In this document: positions 52,593 to 62,423 of the stretch, piece after piece | Numbering within the stretch: position 1 is the stretch's first letter | Layout of the letters: the number at the start of each line of letters is the position of its first letter | Program-made: the position numbers and the translations under genes | Source of the DNA: Alphaproteobacteria bacterium GM202ARS2 | Lineage (GTDB): Bacteria > Pseudomonadota > Alphaproteobacteria > GM7ARS4 | Assembly: GCA_014323835.1 (NCBI GenBank) | Contig: JACONH010000004.1 | Span: forward strand, 35,623 to 99,622 | DNA: 64,000 bases | Reading direction: 5' to 3' | Notes under the pieces: generated by a model | The model's database searches: none | Seen by the model: only the letters and a program-made list of their open reading frames with translations | What the model was told of the DNA's origin: nothing

Positions 52593-55466
52593 TTAAGTGG
52601 GGCGAGGGGCAATCAGCGTATCGAAAAGCTGTGCGACGCGGCTGGCTTGTGTTTCTATGAGGGCATCTAGGGCGTCTATGGTGGGGCATTGGGCGATGTG
52701 GGTCAGCATATTGATGAGCCCTTGACTGGCGTGTTGGCGATTATGGGGGTCAAAGGGGTCTTTGTGGCAGAGGCGGATGACGCCATCGAGTTGTTGCCAC
52801 AGATTCAGGGCATCGATGAGGGTTTGGGCGTCTTTGCTGGTGATAATGGTGTTTTGGGCGGCGTTCTTGAGGGCATCGCTGGTGCGGTGGGCAAGAATGG
52901 TGGGCGTGGTGTGGGCGTGACGTAGTTGGAGGTATTGGGCGATGAATTCGATATCGATGATGCCGCCGATGCGGTGCTTGAGATCCCAGGGTTTGTGTGG
53001 GTTGGCTTGGGCGATGCGTTGCCGCATCCAGAGCGTGCGGTCGATGAGTTGTTGTGGGTCGCGCTGTCGGGTGAGGATAGTTGTGATGGTTTGGGTGAGT
53101 TTGCGGTCGAAGGTGGGGGATGCGTGAATGGGTCGTGCTCGGGTTAGTGCCATGTGTTCCCAGTCCCATGCTGTTGTTTGTTGGTACTCTTGGAAGGTTT
53201 GCAGGCTACAGGCGAGGGGCCCTTGTTCTCCTGAGGGTCGTAGTTTGATATCGATGGTGTAGAGTTCGCCGGATTGTGTTTTGGTGCTGAGTGCGTTGAT
53301 GAGGCGTTGGGTTAGGCGACTGTAGTAGGCGAGCGGATCAAGGCGTGTGGGCCCTGTCGAGGGTTGATCTAGGCTGATGGTTTTGTAGACGAAGATCATA
53401 TCGAGGTCGGATGCGGCTCGCAGTTCGCCGCCGCCCCATTTTCCCATGGCGATGACGGCGAGTTCGCTGTTGGGGAATGTGCCGTAGGTTTTGGCGAATT
53501 CTTTTTCGACTTGTGGTTTGAGGATAGCCATGAGGTTATCGGCGATATCGGTGTAGCTTTGTGCGTTTTGTGTTGCGGTGACTTTATTTTGTAGTGTTTG
53601 GACTCCGAGTTGGAATTTGCGGTCTTTTGCCCATCGTCGGGCGATATCGAGGCTATCGATGAGGTCTCGGCTTGATGTTAGGCGTGCTTCTAGTTCTTTG
53701 AGCAGTTGTTTTTTGTTGGGGAGGTGAGAAAAGAAGTCTTTGTCGAGCATCGAATCGAGGAGGGCGGGTCGGCGGGTTAGCCGCTGTGCTAGGCGGGGGG
53801 CTTTGCCCATGATGTCGGCAAGCACGGATAACAAAGACGGGTGATAGTGAAAATGGTTGAACAGTTGGCTACCGATGGGCAGTTGGGCGAGAAAGCGGTC
53901 GAAGGTGGTTAGGGCGTAAACGGGGTCATCTTGTTCGGCAAAGGCGTGCAGGAGCGTTGGCAGCAGTTGTTTGATGGCTTCTTGTGCGCTGGCACTTTGT
54001 GTTGAGGGGTATTTGCCGGCGAGCCATTTGCGCAGACACGGCAGTAAGGTTGTCGTGTTGTCGAAGCCTTCTTTGTTGAGCATCGTGTGGGCGGCTTTTT
54101 CGTGGTCGGGATTGAGGATAATCTGGGCGAAGGCACTGTAGTTGGAGGGCGCGCTTGTATGTGGTGGGGCGGGCGTATGTTCGGGGCTATCGCTGCTGTC
54201 TTGGAAGGTGGTTTCGTAGACGTTTTCTACGTAGGTGCGGTGGTTTTCTAGGGTGCGTTGTAGGTGTGCGAGGTTTTTGTGTTTCATGAAGCGTGCGATT
54301 GTTTCGGCGTCGGTGTTATCTCGTGGGATGTGGTGTGTTTGTTGGTCGGCGCGCAGTTGTAGGCAGTGTTCCAGTCGTCTTAGGAACAGGTAGGCTTGTT
54401 TGAGGGCTTTTTCGGTGGCGGAGTCAATTTTGTTGTGGATTCGCAGCTGTTTGAGGGTATGCAGAGTCGATGCGGTTTGCAGGGCTGGGATTCGTCCGCC
54501 CCAGAGCAGTTGTAGGTTTTGCACGAAGAATTCGATATCTCGTATGCCGCCGCGCCCTCTTTTGATATCGAGTCCGAGGATGGTGTCGTCGATACGGCTT
54601 TTTGTTTGCATGATTGTTTTGATGGCTTTCATTTCGTTGATGGTTGTGAAATCGAGGTGTTTTCTCCAGATGAAGGGTTTGAGGTATGTTAGGAATTGTT
54701 TTGCGTGTTGTGTGTCGCCGGCGCAGACTCGTGCTTTGATGAATGCTGCTCTTTCCCAGTTTTGTGCTTGGTGTTCGTAGTAGTTTTCTGCTGCGGGCAG
54801 AGATAGGGCTGCGGCGTGTGTTCCGTGGTCGGGTTTGAGGCGGAAGTCGATGCGCCAGACGTAGCCGTCTTCTGTTTTTTTGGTGAGGATTTCGACGAAC
54901 TGGCGCACGACTCGCGTTAGTAGGGCGGAGGCGTTGGTATCGCCGATGGCTTGATGGAGGGTTGTTGGGTCGTAGAAGATGATGAGGTCGACGTCGCTGG
55001 AATAGTTGAGTTCGTAGCCGCCTAGTTTTCCCATGGCGAGGATGAAGAGTCCGCTTTGGGTTAGGGGTGTTGTGCAGTTTTTGGGTGCGTGGTGTCGCCA
55101 AGCGCAGTTCAGGGCGTGTTGGATACAGGTATCGGCGCAGTGGCTGAGGGCGTGCATGGCTTGTTGTTGGTCGTAGCGGTTGGGTGTATCGGTATAATCG
55201 GCGTAATCCGAGTAGGCGATGATGAGGTGACATTGCTTCTTGAATTGGCGCAGAGCGGTCATTATGTGCTTTTGGGTGGTTGTGTTCTTTTTGGTTAAGG
55301 ATTCTGCTGCTGCTGCCAGCAGTGTTTTGCTGTTGTTTTTGCCGAGTCGTGCAACGAGGGCGGGGTTCTCTGCCATGCACCGTTTCAGGTAAGGCGAGCA
55401 CGCCGCGAGCCACTCGAGGGGGTTATCCCTATCGGACAAAAGGTGCTTTTTGTGATAAAATGGCAT
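52593..55466 (-). CDS. glnE: Bifunctional glutamine synthetase adenylyltransferase/adenylyl-removing enzyme
   Basis: Controls glutamine synthetase by adenylylation and de-adenylylation in response to PII and glutamine. 957 residues, the usual length. Two nucleotidyltransferase domains: N-terminal removase with GGYELNYSSDVDLIIFYDP (about residue 148-166) and C-terminal transferase with WGGGELRAASDLDMIFVYK (about 670-690), each carrying the DxD metal pair; helical GlnE domains follow each. It is the only minus-strand gene between trmB and the AsmA-like gene, yet the plus strand here is extremely G/T-rich (53041-53100: 27 G, 5 C by my count), so its codons are C/A-rich. Confidence 0.96.
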   Translation of the reverse strand: MPFYHKKHLLSDRDNPLEWLAACSPYLKRCMAENPALVARLGKNNSKTLLAAAAESLTKKNTTTQKHIMTALRQFKKQCHLIIAYSDYADYTDTPNRYDQQQAMHALSHCADTCIQHALNCAWRHHAPKNCTTPLTQSGLFILAMGKLGGYELNYSSDVDLIIFYDPTTLHQAIGDTNASALLTRVVRQFVEILTKKTEDGYVWRIDFRLKPDHGTHAAALSLPAAENYYEHQAQNWERAAFIKARVCAGDTQHAKQFLTYLKPFIWRKHLDFTTINEMKAIKTIMQTKSRIDDTILGLDIKRGRGGIRDIEFFVQNLQLLWGGRIPALQTASTLHTLKQLRIHNKIDSATEKALKQAYLFLRRLEHCLQLRADQQTHHIPRDNTDAETIARFMKHKNLAHLQRTLENHRTYVENVYETTFQDSSDSPEHTPAPPHTSAPSNYSAFAQIILNPDHEKAAHTMLNKEGFDNTTTLLPCLRKWLAGKYPSTQSASAQEAIKQLLPTLLHAFAEQDDPVYALTTFDRFLAQLPIGSQLFNHFHYHPSLLSVLADIMGKAPRLAQRLTRRPALLDSMLDKDFFSHLPNKKQLLKELEARLTSSRDLIDSLDIARRWAKDRKFQLGVQTLQNKVTATQNAQSYTDIADNLMAILKPQVEKEFAKTYGTFPNSELAVIAMGKWGGGELRAASDLDMIFVYKTISLDQPSTGPTRLDPLAYYSRLTQRLINALSTKTQSGELYTIDIKLRPSGEQGPLACSLQTFQEYQQTTAWDWEHMALTRARPIHASPTFDRKLTQTITTILTRQRDPQQLIDRTLWMRQRIAQANPHKPWDLKHRIGGIIDIEFIAQYLQLRHAHTTPTILAHRTSDALKNAAQNTIITSKDAQTLIDALNLWQQLDGVIRLCHKDPFDPHNRQHASQGLINMLTHIAQCPTIDALDALIETQASRVAQLFDTLIAPRPT

Positions 55467-55545
55467 CTGCGCGTCACGTCACAATGGAGGGGTGCGAGGC
55501 GGAGGGAGAGAACAAGACAGGGTCATACGGGTTATACGTTGTATC

Positions 55546-58500
55546 ATGAAAAAAAGGGTGTATCGAGGGCTCCTTGCGGCGATAGGTGTTCCTGTTGCGT
55601 TTGTGTGCTTTTTGTTTCTTTCTATCAAGCTTTTTGATGGTGTTCCGTTGGGTGGTTTGGCGCCGGACGTGGGAGCGATGGTGGATGAGCTTGCCCCGGG
55701 CTATGAGACGTCGTATGGCTCGGTGGTTTTGAATGTTTATGGGGGTGATATTGTTTTTGATGTTCATGATGTTTCGTTGTCGTCTCATGATGATTCTTTT
55801 GTTGTCTCGGTGCCTCGTGTTCGTGTTCTTTTTGACATTGAGTCTGCATTAGGGGGCGTTTGGCTGGCTCGGGGGGCTTATGTGGATGGTATGCACTTAC
55901 AGATGTCGACGCACGAGGCCGAGGTTCTTTTGGTGCAGTTGCTTTTGCGTCTGGTGCATTCTGCCAACGATGAGAGGGGGGTGGCGACGATGCACACGAT
56001 TGCTTTGGGTTTGTTTGACTCGAACTTGGTGATTGAGAACGTAGCGGCGGGCTATCGTCTTCGCACCTATATTCAGGAGTTGCGTTTTCACCATGAGCCG
56101 AATTCTTTTGGTCGTGGTTTATTGCGTGGTCATGTTTATGCGGAGCGTTGTCGAGGCTATCGGGGCGAGTCGTTGCCTGAGGCTTCGTTGTCTTTGCGTT
56201 ATGAGTTGCAAGCGGACGGGCAAGAAAGCGAGGGTCGTCTTTTTCGTTTTTGGTTGGATAAGCTGCAGGTGCAAGACATGCGTGCTTGTTTGCCGCAGGG
56301 GGATGACTCGTTTTTGGCGGCGGGGGCTGTGGATGATGTGACGGGGTCGGTTACGTTGCGTTTTGACGAGCAGTTGACGCCGCAGCATCTTGTTGTGGAC
56401 GTAGGCGGGCGAGTAGCTCATGTGCAGATGCCGTTGTATTATGGCAGTCGTCCTATGGGTACACGGGGTTTGAATCGTCCGGCTTTCGATTCATTTGCGG
56501 TGCAGATGGAGGTGGACATTGCGGGTAGACATGCGCGCTTGCAACGAGGAGTCATCGGCTTGAGCGAAGGGGGCTTTGTTGTGGTATCGGGCGAGGTGTA
56601 TCGCCATGAAGACCACTACCGCGCGCCGATACAGATTTCTTTTGAGTCGGTGGATTTTTCTACGTTGGATTTTTTGTGGCCCGATGGTCTGGGTACCAAT
56701 GCGCGAGACTGGGTGCTGAAGAACATTCCGCGTGGTTATGTGGACTATGCGCAGATGTATTTAGATATGGCGTTGTCGCTGGGCAAAACCGTTGATGTGC
56801 GAGTCGAGCAATTCGATGGCACTCTTGCTTTTCGTTCTCTGGAGGTGAGCTACTTAAGCGGTATGCCGATGGCACAAGCGGTGGATGGGGTGGCTTATTA
56901 TGATAACACCAGCATGATTTTAGCTATTGCGTCAGGTAGGCTTTTGGAGCGGGTTGTGTTGGATGGCAGTCGAGTGTCGTTGCTGGCTCTCGATAGCGAG
57001 GACGAGCAGGCACAGGTGGCATTACGCGTCGAGGGCCCCCTCGAGGAGGTGCTGGCGGTGTTGGATCACCCGCCCCTGCATGCTTTAGAAAAGTTGGGAT
57101 TTACGGGCGAGGCAACGGGCAGTCTGAGCGGGCGTCTATCGGGGCGCGTGTTCTTTGACTTTCCGTTGTTGTCGGATTTGTCGGTGGAGCAGTTGTCGGT
57201 ATCAGCTCAAGGTAACGCCTATCGGTTGCGTCTACAAAAAGGGGCTGAGGGCATCGATGTGCGCGGCGATGGTTTGGCTTTGACGCTGAATGAGGACAAG
57301 ATGCTTTTAGAAGGTAACGTCTTGGTGGGTGACATGTATGTGCGGGGGTCTTACGAGGAACGCTTCGGTGATGATGAATCGTATCGGCGGGTCTATCGCG
57401 GCGAGGGTCTACTGACGCCACAAGATTGGCAGCTGCTGGCACAAGGGGCTGTGGATGTAACGCCTTGGCTGGATGGCTATACGGGGTTTTCGTATCACCA
57501 AACGGTGGGTCTCGATGGCGAGAGCATTATCTTCGCTCATCTTGATTTGACCGATGTTGGGTTGCGGGTGCCTTTTTTGCAGTGGCGTAAGCCAGCGGGT
57601 AAGGATGCTTCGCTGAGTGTGGAAGGACGTATGGGGACGCAGGGGGAATCGCAGGGTGAGGAGCAGGGTATCTTCTTAAACCGTGTGCATTTTTCCAGCG
57701 ATGATAGCGAGGTGATTGCTTCGTTGGCACAGGAAGAGAAAGAAGGCGCGGTCGTAACTCGAGCGGTGATAAGGGATGGCGTCATAGGGGACAACGACTT
57801 CGATATCATGGTGCGTCATGCGGCGAATGATGTGTCGATGTTTGTGCGGGCACGAGCGTTGGTGCTGGAGCCTTTGGCGGATACGCTTGCTTTGCTGGGT
57901 CGGGGCGAGGGCGAGGGCGATACGAATGACGATACGGGCGAGTTATCAGCACAAGGGACGTTGGGCTTGCGTATGCAGATTGCGCGAGCGATGTTTGGTG
58001 CGGAAAACGAGTCGTGGTTGCGGGATGCGAAGGCGGATGTGCAGTGGACGGGCGCGCAGCTGAGGAGCTTTAAGTTTTTGTCTCATACGGTGCATGACGA
58101 TACGTTTTATCGTCATAGTTGGGCGAGCGTTGGTCGCAGGGACACCACGATGCACTTGCGTAGTGATAATGTTGGTTCATTTTTGTCGACTCTTGGGCTT
58201 TATGATGGTCTGTCGGGGGGGTCGATGCGTCTGCAAGGCACACGGGAGGAGGACGACCAGTGGATAGGTGATTTTTCGTTGCGGGATTGGCGTCTGCGGG
58301 ACACGCCTTTTTTGTCGCGCTTGTCGTCACTGGTGTCGGTGAGTGGCTTGATGAACTTTTTGCTGTTGGATACGGGAGTCGATTTTGAAGAGGGTTATGG
58401 CGTCTTCGACACGAAAGAGGGTCGGCTGTCGGTGCAAGACAGCTTTTTCTGGGGCGATTCCTTGGGGGTGTCCTTGAGTGGCACAGTGGACTTTCAGGAC

Positions 58501-58740
58501 AGACGCCTGGAGGCGGCGGGGACGTTGTTGCCGTCTTATACGTTGAACAACTTTTTGGGTCGTATTCCTGTTCTTGGGGAGCTTGCGGGCAGCGAAGAGA
58601 GTCACTTTTTAGGTGTGCCGTATCGTGCGGAGGGCATTTTAGGCGATGACGTGGACTTTCGTGTTGAGGCGGGCGAGTCCCTTGCCCCGCCATTGTTGCG
58701 TGGCTTATGGAATCTTTTGCCGGACGTTCAATCCCGCTGA
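55546..58740 (+). CDS. AsmA-like/DUF3971 (YhdP-type) large envelope protein
   Basis: 1064 residues from ATG 55546, after which a single N-terminal membrane anchor (LLAAIGVPVAFVCFLFLSI) leads to a very long periplasmic part. The mid region resembles DUF3971 (PRGYVDYAQMYLDMALSLG, then FDGTLAFRSLEVSYLSGMPM) and the C-terminus the AsmA C-terminal region (MNFLLLDTGVDFEEGYGVFD, LLPSYTLNNFLGRIPVLGEL). Members of this repeating beta-groove class (YhdP, TamB, AsmA) are proposed to bridge inner and outer membranes for phospholipid transport. The chosen start gives the family-like MKKR opening; a frame start at 55492 is weaker. The 3' end overlaps tyrS by 13 bases. Confidence 0.85.
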   Translation: MKKRVYRGLLAAIGVPVAFVCFLFLSIKLFDGVPLGGLAPDVGAMVDELAPGYETSYGSVVLNVYGGDIVFDVHDVSLSSHDDSFVVSVPRVRVLFDIESALGGVWLARGAYVDGMHLQMSTHEAEVLLVQLLLRLVHSANDERGVATMHTIALGLFDSNLVIENVAAGYRLRTYIQELRFHHEPNSFGRGLLRGHVYAERCRGYRGESLPEASLSLRYELQADGQESEGRLFRFWLDKLQVQDMRACLPQGDDSFLAAGAVDDVTGSVTLRFDEQLTPQHLVVDVGGRVAHVQMPLYYGSRPMGTRGLNRPAFDSFAVQMEVDIAGRHARLQRGVIGLSEGGFVVVSGEVYRHEDHYRAPIQISFESVDFSTLDFLWPDGLGTNARDWVLKNIPRGYVDYAQMYLDMALSLGKTVDVRVEQFDGTLAFRSLEVSYLSGMPMAQAVDGVAYYDNTSMILAIASGRLLERVVLDGSRVSLLALDSEDEQAQVALRVEGPLEEVLAVLDHPPLHALEKLGFTGEATGSLSGRLSGRVFFDFPLLSDLSVEQLSVSAQGNAYRLRLQKGAEGIDVRGDGLALTLNEDKMLLEGNVLVGDMYVRGSYEERFGDDESYRRVYRGEGLLTPQDWQLLAQGAVDVTPWLDGYTGFSYHQTVGLDGESIIFAHLDLTDVGLRVPFLQWRKPAGKDASLSVEGRMGTQGESQGEEQGIFLNRVHFSSDDSEVIASLAQEEKEGAVVTRAVIRDGVIGDNDFDIMVRHAANDVSMFVRARALVLEPLADTLALLGRGEGEGDTNDDTGELSAQGTLGLRMQIARAMFGAENESWLRDAKADVQWTGAQLRSFKFLSHTVHDDTFYRHSWASVGRRDTTMHLRSDNVGSFLSTLGLYDGLSGGSMRLQGTREEDDQWIGDFSLRDWRLRDTPFLSRLSSLVSVSGLMNFLLLDTGVDFEEGYGVFDTKEGRLSVQDSFFWGDSLGVSLSGTVDFQDRRLEAAGTLLPSYTLNNFLGRIPVLGELAGSEESHFLGVPYRAEGILGDDVDFRVEAGESLAPPLLRGLWNLLPDVQSR

Positions 58741-59963
58741 ATGAGAATATGCTGTTTTTTGCCCTTGCTGACGGTGAGGGGCTGTTTGTCACCATGAGGT
58801 ATCAGGTGATTTTCATCGGTGATGGTCTGTTGATTGATTTTGATTCCGCCTTGTTGAATGAGTCGTTTGGCGTTGCTTCGGCTCGAACAGAGCCCGGTGT
58901 CTACCAGCAGTTGCACGATGGTGGTGTCTTGCCGTAGGGCGTATTGTGGCATGTTGGCACTGGTTTTTCCTGCTTCGAAGGTTTGTTCGGCGGCGTCTCG
59001 GGCTTGTTGGGCTTCTTTTGTGCCATAGAGCAGAGCGGTGGCGTGGTCGGCAAGCACCTTTTTCGCCTCGTTGAGCTGGTGCCCTTGGGTGGCGGTCAGT
59101 TGCGTGATACTTCTCGTATCCAGTTCGGTAAACAGGTGCAAGAAGGAGGCTACGTCTTTATCATCGCAGTTACGCCAGAACTGCCAGTACTCCCATGCTG
59201 ATATTTGTTTTTTGTCGAGCCACAGTGCGCCTTTTTCGGTTTTCCCCATTTTTTTGCCTTGCGCGGTGGTAAGGAGGGGCAACGTCAAGCCAAAGAGCGC
59301 GGGGGTTTGATATTTTCTGGCAAGGTCGATGCCGGCAACGATGTTGCCCCACTGGTCGCTACCGCCCACTTGCAGACGGCAGTCGTGTTCTTGTGCGAGC
59401 ACAAGAAAGTCGTAGGCTTGCAGGAGCATATACGTGAACTCGAGGAAGCTGAGGTTTTGTTCTCGGTGCAGGCGGGTTTTGATGGCTTCTGCCGACAGCA
59501 TACGATTGACCGAGAAATGTTTGCCGACATCACGCAGAAACGTAATCAGATTGAGGGGCGTGAGCCAGTCAGCGTTGTTGACAACAAGGGGAGGGGTGGT
59601 GTCGTGCTTGAGAAAATGATCGAAAGTGCGGGTGAGGTTGCTAATGTTGTTGTGTATGGCGTCTTTGTCTTGTATGGGTCGGGTTTGGTCTTTGCCGGAG
59701 GGGTCGCCGACGAGGGTCGTGCCGCCGCCGAGGACAACGATAGGGGTATGCCCGTGTTTCTGGAGCAGACGCATCAGCATGATGGTGAGCAAATGCCCGG
59801 CATGCAGCTGGGGGGCAGTGGCATCAAAGCCAATATACGTGCGTATCGACTGGCTCGCCATGAGGGTGTCTAAGGCTTGCAAGTCGGTGCACTGGTGGAT
59901 GAATCCGCGCTCGGTAGCCTCACGCAGAAAAGACGATTGTAGAGTTGGTGTTTTCGCAGTCAT
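58728..59963 (-). CDS. tyrS: Tyrosyl-tRNA synthetase
   Basis: 411 residues, class I. Tyr-binding YIGFDATAPQLHAGHLLTIM with the HIGH-equivalent HAGH, GGTTLVGDPSGKD, QVGGSDQWGNIVAGIDL, KMSKS-equivalent KMGKT, and a C-terminal S4 RNA-binding domain (CSSRSNAKRLIQQGGIKINQ). Convergent with the AsmA-like gene and divergent from fhs. Confidence 0.97.
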   Translation of the reverse strand: MTAKTPTLQSSFLREATERGFIHQCTDLQALDTLMASQSIRTYIGFDATAPQLHAGHLLTIMLMRLLQKHGHTPIVVLGGGTTLVGDPSGKDQTRPIQDKDAIHNNISNLTRTFDHFLKHDTTPPLVVNNADWLTPLNLITFLRDVGKHFSVNRMLSAEAIKTRLHREQNLSFLEFTYMLLQAYDFLVLAQEHDCRLQVGGSDQWGNIVAGIDLARKYQTPALFGLTLPLLTTAQGKKMGKTEKGALWLDKKQISAWEYWQFWRNCDDKDVASFLHLFTELDTRSITQLTATQGHQLNEAKKVLADHATALLYGTKEAQQARDAAEQTFEAGKTSANMPQYALRQDTTIVQLLVDTGLCSSRSNAKRLIQQGGIKINQQTITDENHLIPHGDKQPLTVSKGKKQHILIQRD

Positions 59964-59994
59964 GGTGCTATGGTAGCGTAACAGCGATGAAATG

Positions 59995-60023
59995 TTGACG
60001 CTTTATACGTTGCGTTTTAATGT
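59995..60023 (+). promoter_or_regulatory. Putative sigma-70 promoter of fhs
   Basis: TTGACG (59995-60000), 17-base spacer, TAATGT (60018-60023), in the tyrS/fhs divergent region. Transcription would start near 60030, exactly where a series of G-runs begins, giving a leader of about 100 bases. Confidence 0.6.
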
Positions 60024-60029
60024 TTTGTT

Positions 60030-60090
60030 GGGGGGTGGGGGAGATGGGGATGTTGGGGGGGGGCGTTGGCGGGGTGCGGGGGTGCGGGGG
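60030..60090 (+). promoter_or_regulatory. G-run cluster in the fhs leader (possible G-quadruplex)
   Basis: Seven runs of four or more G on the plus strand: 60030-60035, 60037-60041, 60046-60049, 60055-60063, 60071-60074, 60078-60082 and 60086-60090, with loops of 1-7 bases. The pattern meets the usual G-quadruplex rule in DNA and, if the promoter above is right, in the mRNA leader. No known folate riboswitch is recognisable. Confidence 0.7.
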
Positions 60091-60131
60091 ATGGAGGCGT
60101 TGGAGGGTGATACAAAAGAGCTGAGCGGAGC

Positions 60132-61835
60132 ATGGCAAAGGATTCATACAAGAGCGATATTGATATTGCGCGTGGGGCACACTTACGTCCGATTTTGGAG
60201 CTGGCGCGAGACCGTCTGGGTATCGAGGCTGACAGCCTGCACCCGTATGGGCATGACAAGGCGAAGGTGCCGCTAGACTACATCGAGGGACTCTCTTCTC
60301 GCAAGGATGGGGTGTTGGTTTTGGTGACGGCGATGACGCCGACGAAGGCGGGCGAGGGCAAGACCACAACGACGGTGGGTCTGGCGGATGGACTCAATCG
60401 CTTGGGTAAAAACTGCATGGCGGCTTTGCGTGAGCCCAGCTTGGGCCCCTGTTTTGGTATGAAGGGGGGTGCTGCGGGTGGGGGCTACGCGCAAATTGTG
60501 CCGATGGTGGATATCAACCTGCACTTTACGGGTGACTTTCATGCGATTACGTCTGCGCACATGCTGTTGTCGGCAATGGTGGACAATCATATTTATTGGC
60601 GTAAGGAGCCGCGCTTGGATCCTCGCCGAGTTGTATGGCGGCGGGTGGTGGATATGAATGATAGGGCGTTGCGTTCTGTTGTTTTGTCTTTGGGAGGCGT
60701 GTCGAATGGCTTTCCTCGTGAGGGGGGCTTTGATATTACGGTGGCATCGGAGATTATGGCGATTTTGTGTTTGGCGTTGGATGTTGAGGACTTAGGCAAG
60801 CGTTTAAGTAACATTATTGTTGGCTATGATTATGACAAGCGTGCGGTGCGTGCGGGCGATTTAGGGGCGGCGGGGGCGATGACTGTGCTGTTGCGGGATG
60901 CGTTGCAGCCGAATTTGGTGCAGACTCTCGAGAACAACCCGGCTTTTGTGCATGGGGGCCCCTTTGCCAACATCGCGCATGGCTGTAATACGGTGTTGGC
61001 GACAAAGACGGCGCTGAAGTTGACGGATTATGTTGTGACCGAGGCGGGGTTTGGAGCAGACTTGGGGGCGGAGAAGTTTTTTGACATTAAGTGTCGCAAG
61101 AGCGGTCTTGTGCCTTCGGCAGTTGTGCTGGTTGCAACGGTGCGGGCGTTGAAGTTGCATGGCGGCGCGCACGAAAAAGAATTGGCAACGGAAAACTTAA
61201 AGGCGTTGGAGGCAGGATTGCCGAACCTGTTACGGCATGTCGAGAATTTGAGCTTGTTTGGCTTGCCGGTGGTGGTGGCTATCAATCGTTTTCCCACGGA
61301 TACGGATAGTGAAATTAAGAAGGTGCAACAATCCTGTCGGGCTCAGGGCGTTTCTGCCGTGTTGGCGGAACACTGGGCGAAAGGGGGCGAGGGCGCGGTG
61401 GATTTGGCACGGGAAGTTGTCACTGTGGTGGAAAATGGTAGTCGTAAGACTGGCAAAGAGGCGTTTCGACTCCTATATGAAGACTCGTTGCCTTTAGCAG
61501 AAAAGATTGAGGTGATTGCCAAGAAGATTTACCGTGCGGATGGTGTCGATATGAGCAAATCAGTTTTAGGGGCGTTGCGCGATTTTGAGTCGATGGGCTT
61601 TGGCGATTTGCCGGTGTGCATGGCAAAGACTCAGTATAGTTTTTCGACGGATGTGTCGAAGCGTGGTGCGCCTTCTGGTTTTCGTATTCCGGTGCGGGAT
61701 GTGCGTTTATCGGCAGGGGCGGGTTTTGTTGTTGCTCTTGCGGGCGATATTATGACGATGCCGGGGCTGCCGCGTGTGCCGGCGGCGGAAAGTGTCGGCT
61801 TGGACGATAAAGGCGACGTTGTTGGTCTTTTTTGA
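60132..61835 (+). CDS. fhs: Formate-tetrahydrofolate ligase
   Basis: ATP-dependent formation of 10-formyl-THF from formate, feeding purine synthesis (PurN) and Met-tRNA formylation. 567 residues, family size. P-loop-like [76 protein letters not shown] and the end [19 protein letters not shown]. Its TGA overlaps the hslV ATG by one base (TGATG), so a folate gene leads the protease operon. Confidence 0.97.
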   Translation: MAKDSYKSDIDIARGAHLRPILELARDRLGIEADSLHPYGHDKAKVPLDYIEGLSSRKDGVLVLVTAMTPTKAGEGKTTTTVGLADGLNRLGKNCMAALREPSLGPCFGMKGGAAGGGYAQIVPMVDINLHFTGDFHAITSAHMLLSAMVDNHIYWRKEPRLDPRRVVWRRVVDMNDRALRSVVLSLGGVSNGFPREGGFDITVASEIMAILCLALDVEDLGKRLSNIIVGYDYDKRAVRAGDLGAAGAMTVLLRDALQPNLVQTLENNPAFVHGGPFANIAHGCNTVLATKTALKLTDYVVTEAGFGADLGAEKFFDIKCRKSGLVPSAVVLVATVRALKLHGGAHEKELATENLKALEAGLPNLLRHVENLSLFGLPVVVAINRFPTDTDSEIKKVQQSCRAQGVSAVLAEHWAKGGEGAVDLAREVVTVVENGSRKTGKEAFRLLYEDSLPLAEKIEVIAKKIYRADGVDMSKSVLGALRDFESMGFGDLPVCMAKTQYSFSTDVSKRGAPSGFRIPVRDVRLSAGAGFVVALAGDIMTMPGLPRVPAAESVGLDDKGDVVGLF

Positions 61836-62377
61836 TGATGGCGGGCGGTCTCTTCGGGCATGGCACGACAATCTTGGGCGTGCGTAAAGACAAGCGTGTG
61901 GTTCTTGCGGGCGATGGGCAGGTCACGCACGGACAGACAGTGATGAAGGCAAACGCCCGTAAGCTGCGTGAGATGCAACAGGGCAAAGTTATTGCGGGTT
62001 TTGCGGGGGGCACCGCTGATGCCTTGACGCTGTTCGAGCGTCTCGAGCGTCACTTGGAGCAACACAATCGTCTGGTGCGGGCGTGTGTGGAACTGTCAAA
62101 GGAGTGGCGGTCGGACAAGTATTTGCGGCGTTTAGAGGCGATGATGTTGGTTGCCGATAGCGAGTCGATGTTTTTGCTGTCGGGGGCGGGGGACATGCTG
62201 GAGCCTGAACATGATGTTATGGGTATCGGCTCGGGGGGTAACTTTGCGATGGCAGCAGGGCGGGCTTTATTGGATGTGGACGGCATGGATGCCCAAGCGA
62301 TTGCGGAAAAGGCAATGTCTATTGCGGCGGATCTGTGCATTTATACCAATAAGGAGCTGACGTTGTTGTCTCTGTGA
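61835..62377 (+). CDS. hslV: ATP-dependent protease peptidase subunit HslV
   Basis: 180 residues from ATG 61835 (a second ATG follows at 61838; TTG 61832 is also in frame). The catalytic N-terminal Thr after processing lies in [55 protein letters not shown] and [18 protein letters not shown] complete the family pattern. Twelve subunits form the proteolytic chamber capped by HslU. Usually under sigma-32 control; rpoH is in this window at 20.4 kb, but no sigma-32 promoter was found near fhs-hslV. Confidence 0.97.
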   Translation: MMAGGLFGHGTTILGVRKDKRVVLAGDGQVTHGQTVMKANARKLREMQQGKVIAGFAGGTADALTLFERLERHLEQHNRLVRACVELSKEWRSDKYLRRLEAMMLVADSESMFLLSGAGDMLEPEHDVMGIGSGGNFAMAAGRALLDVDGMDAQAIAEKAMSIAADLCIYTNKELTLLSL

Positions 62378-62382
62378 GGGAA

Positions 62383-62402
62383 GGACAGGACAGGACAGGA
62401 CA
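62383..62402 (+). repeat. hslU: GGACA microrepeat between hslV and hslU
   Basis: Four perfect GGACA units (62383-62402) followed by GGAAAGGGAAGGATAGGA up to the hslU start. The purine-rich tract offers several overlapping Shine-Dalgarno-like sequences in the 46-base gap; unit number could change hslU translation. Confidence 0.85.
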
Positions 62403-62423
62403 GGAAAGGGAAGGATAGGATTG

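Noticed and set aside
52689..55298. Plus-strand frames over glnE
   Set aside because: They reflect the strong strand bias and lack motifs; glnE on the minus strand is complete.
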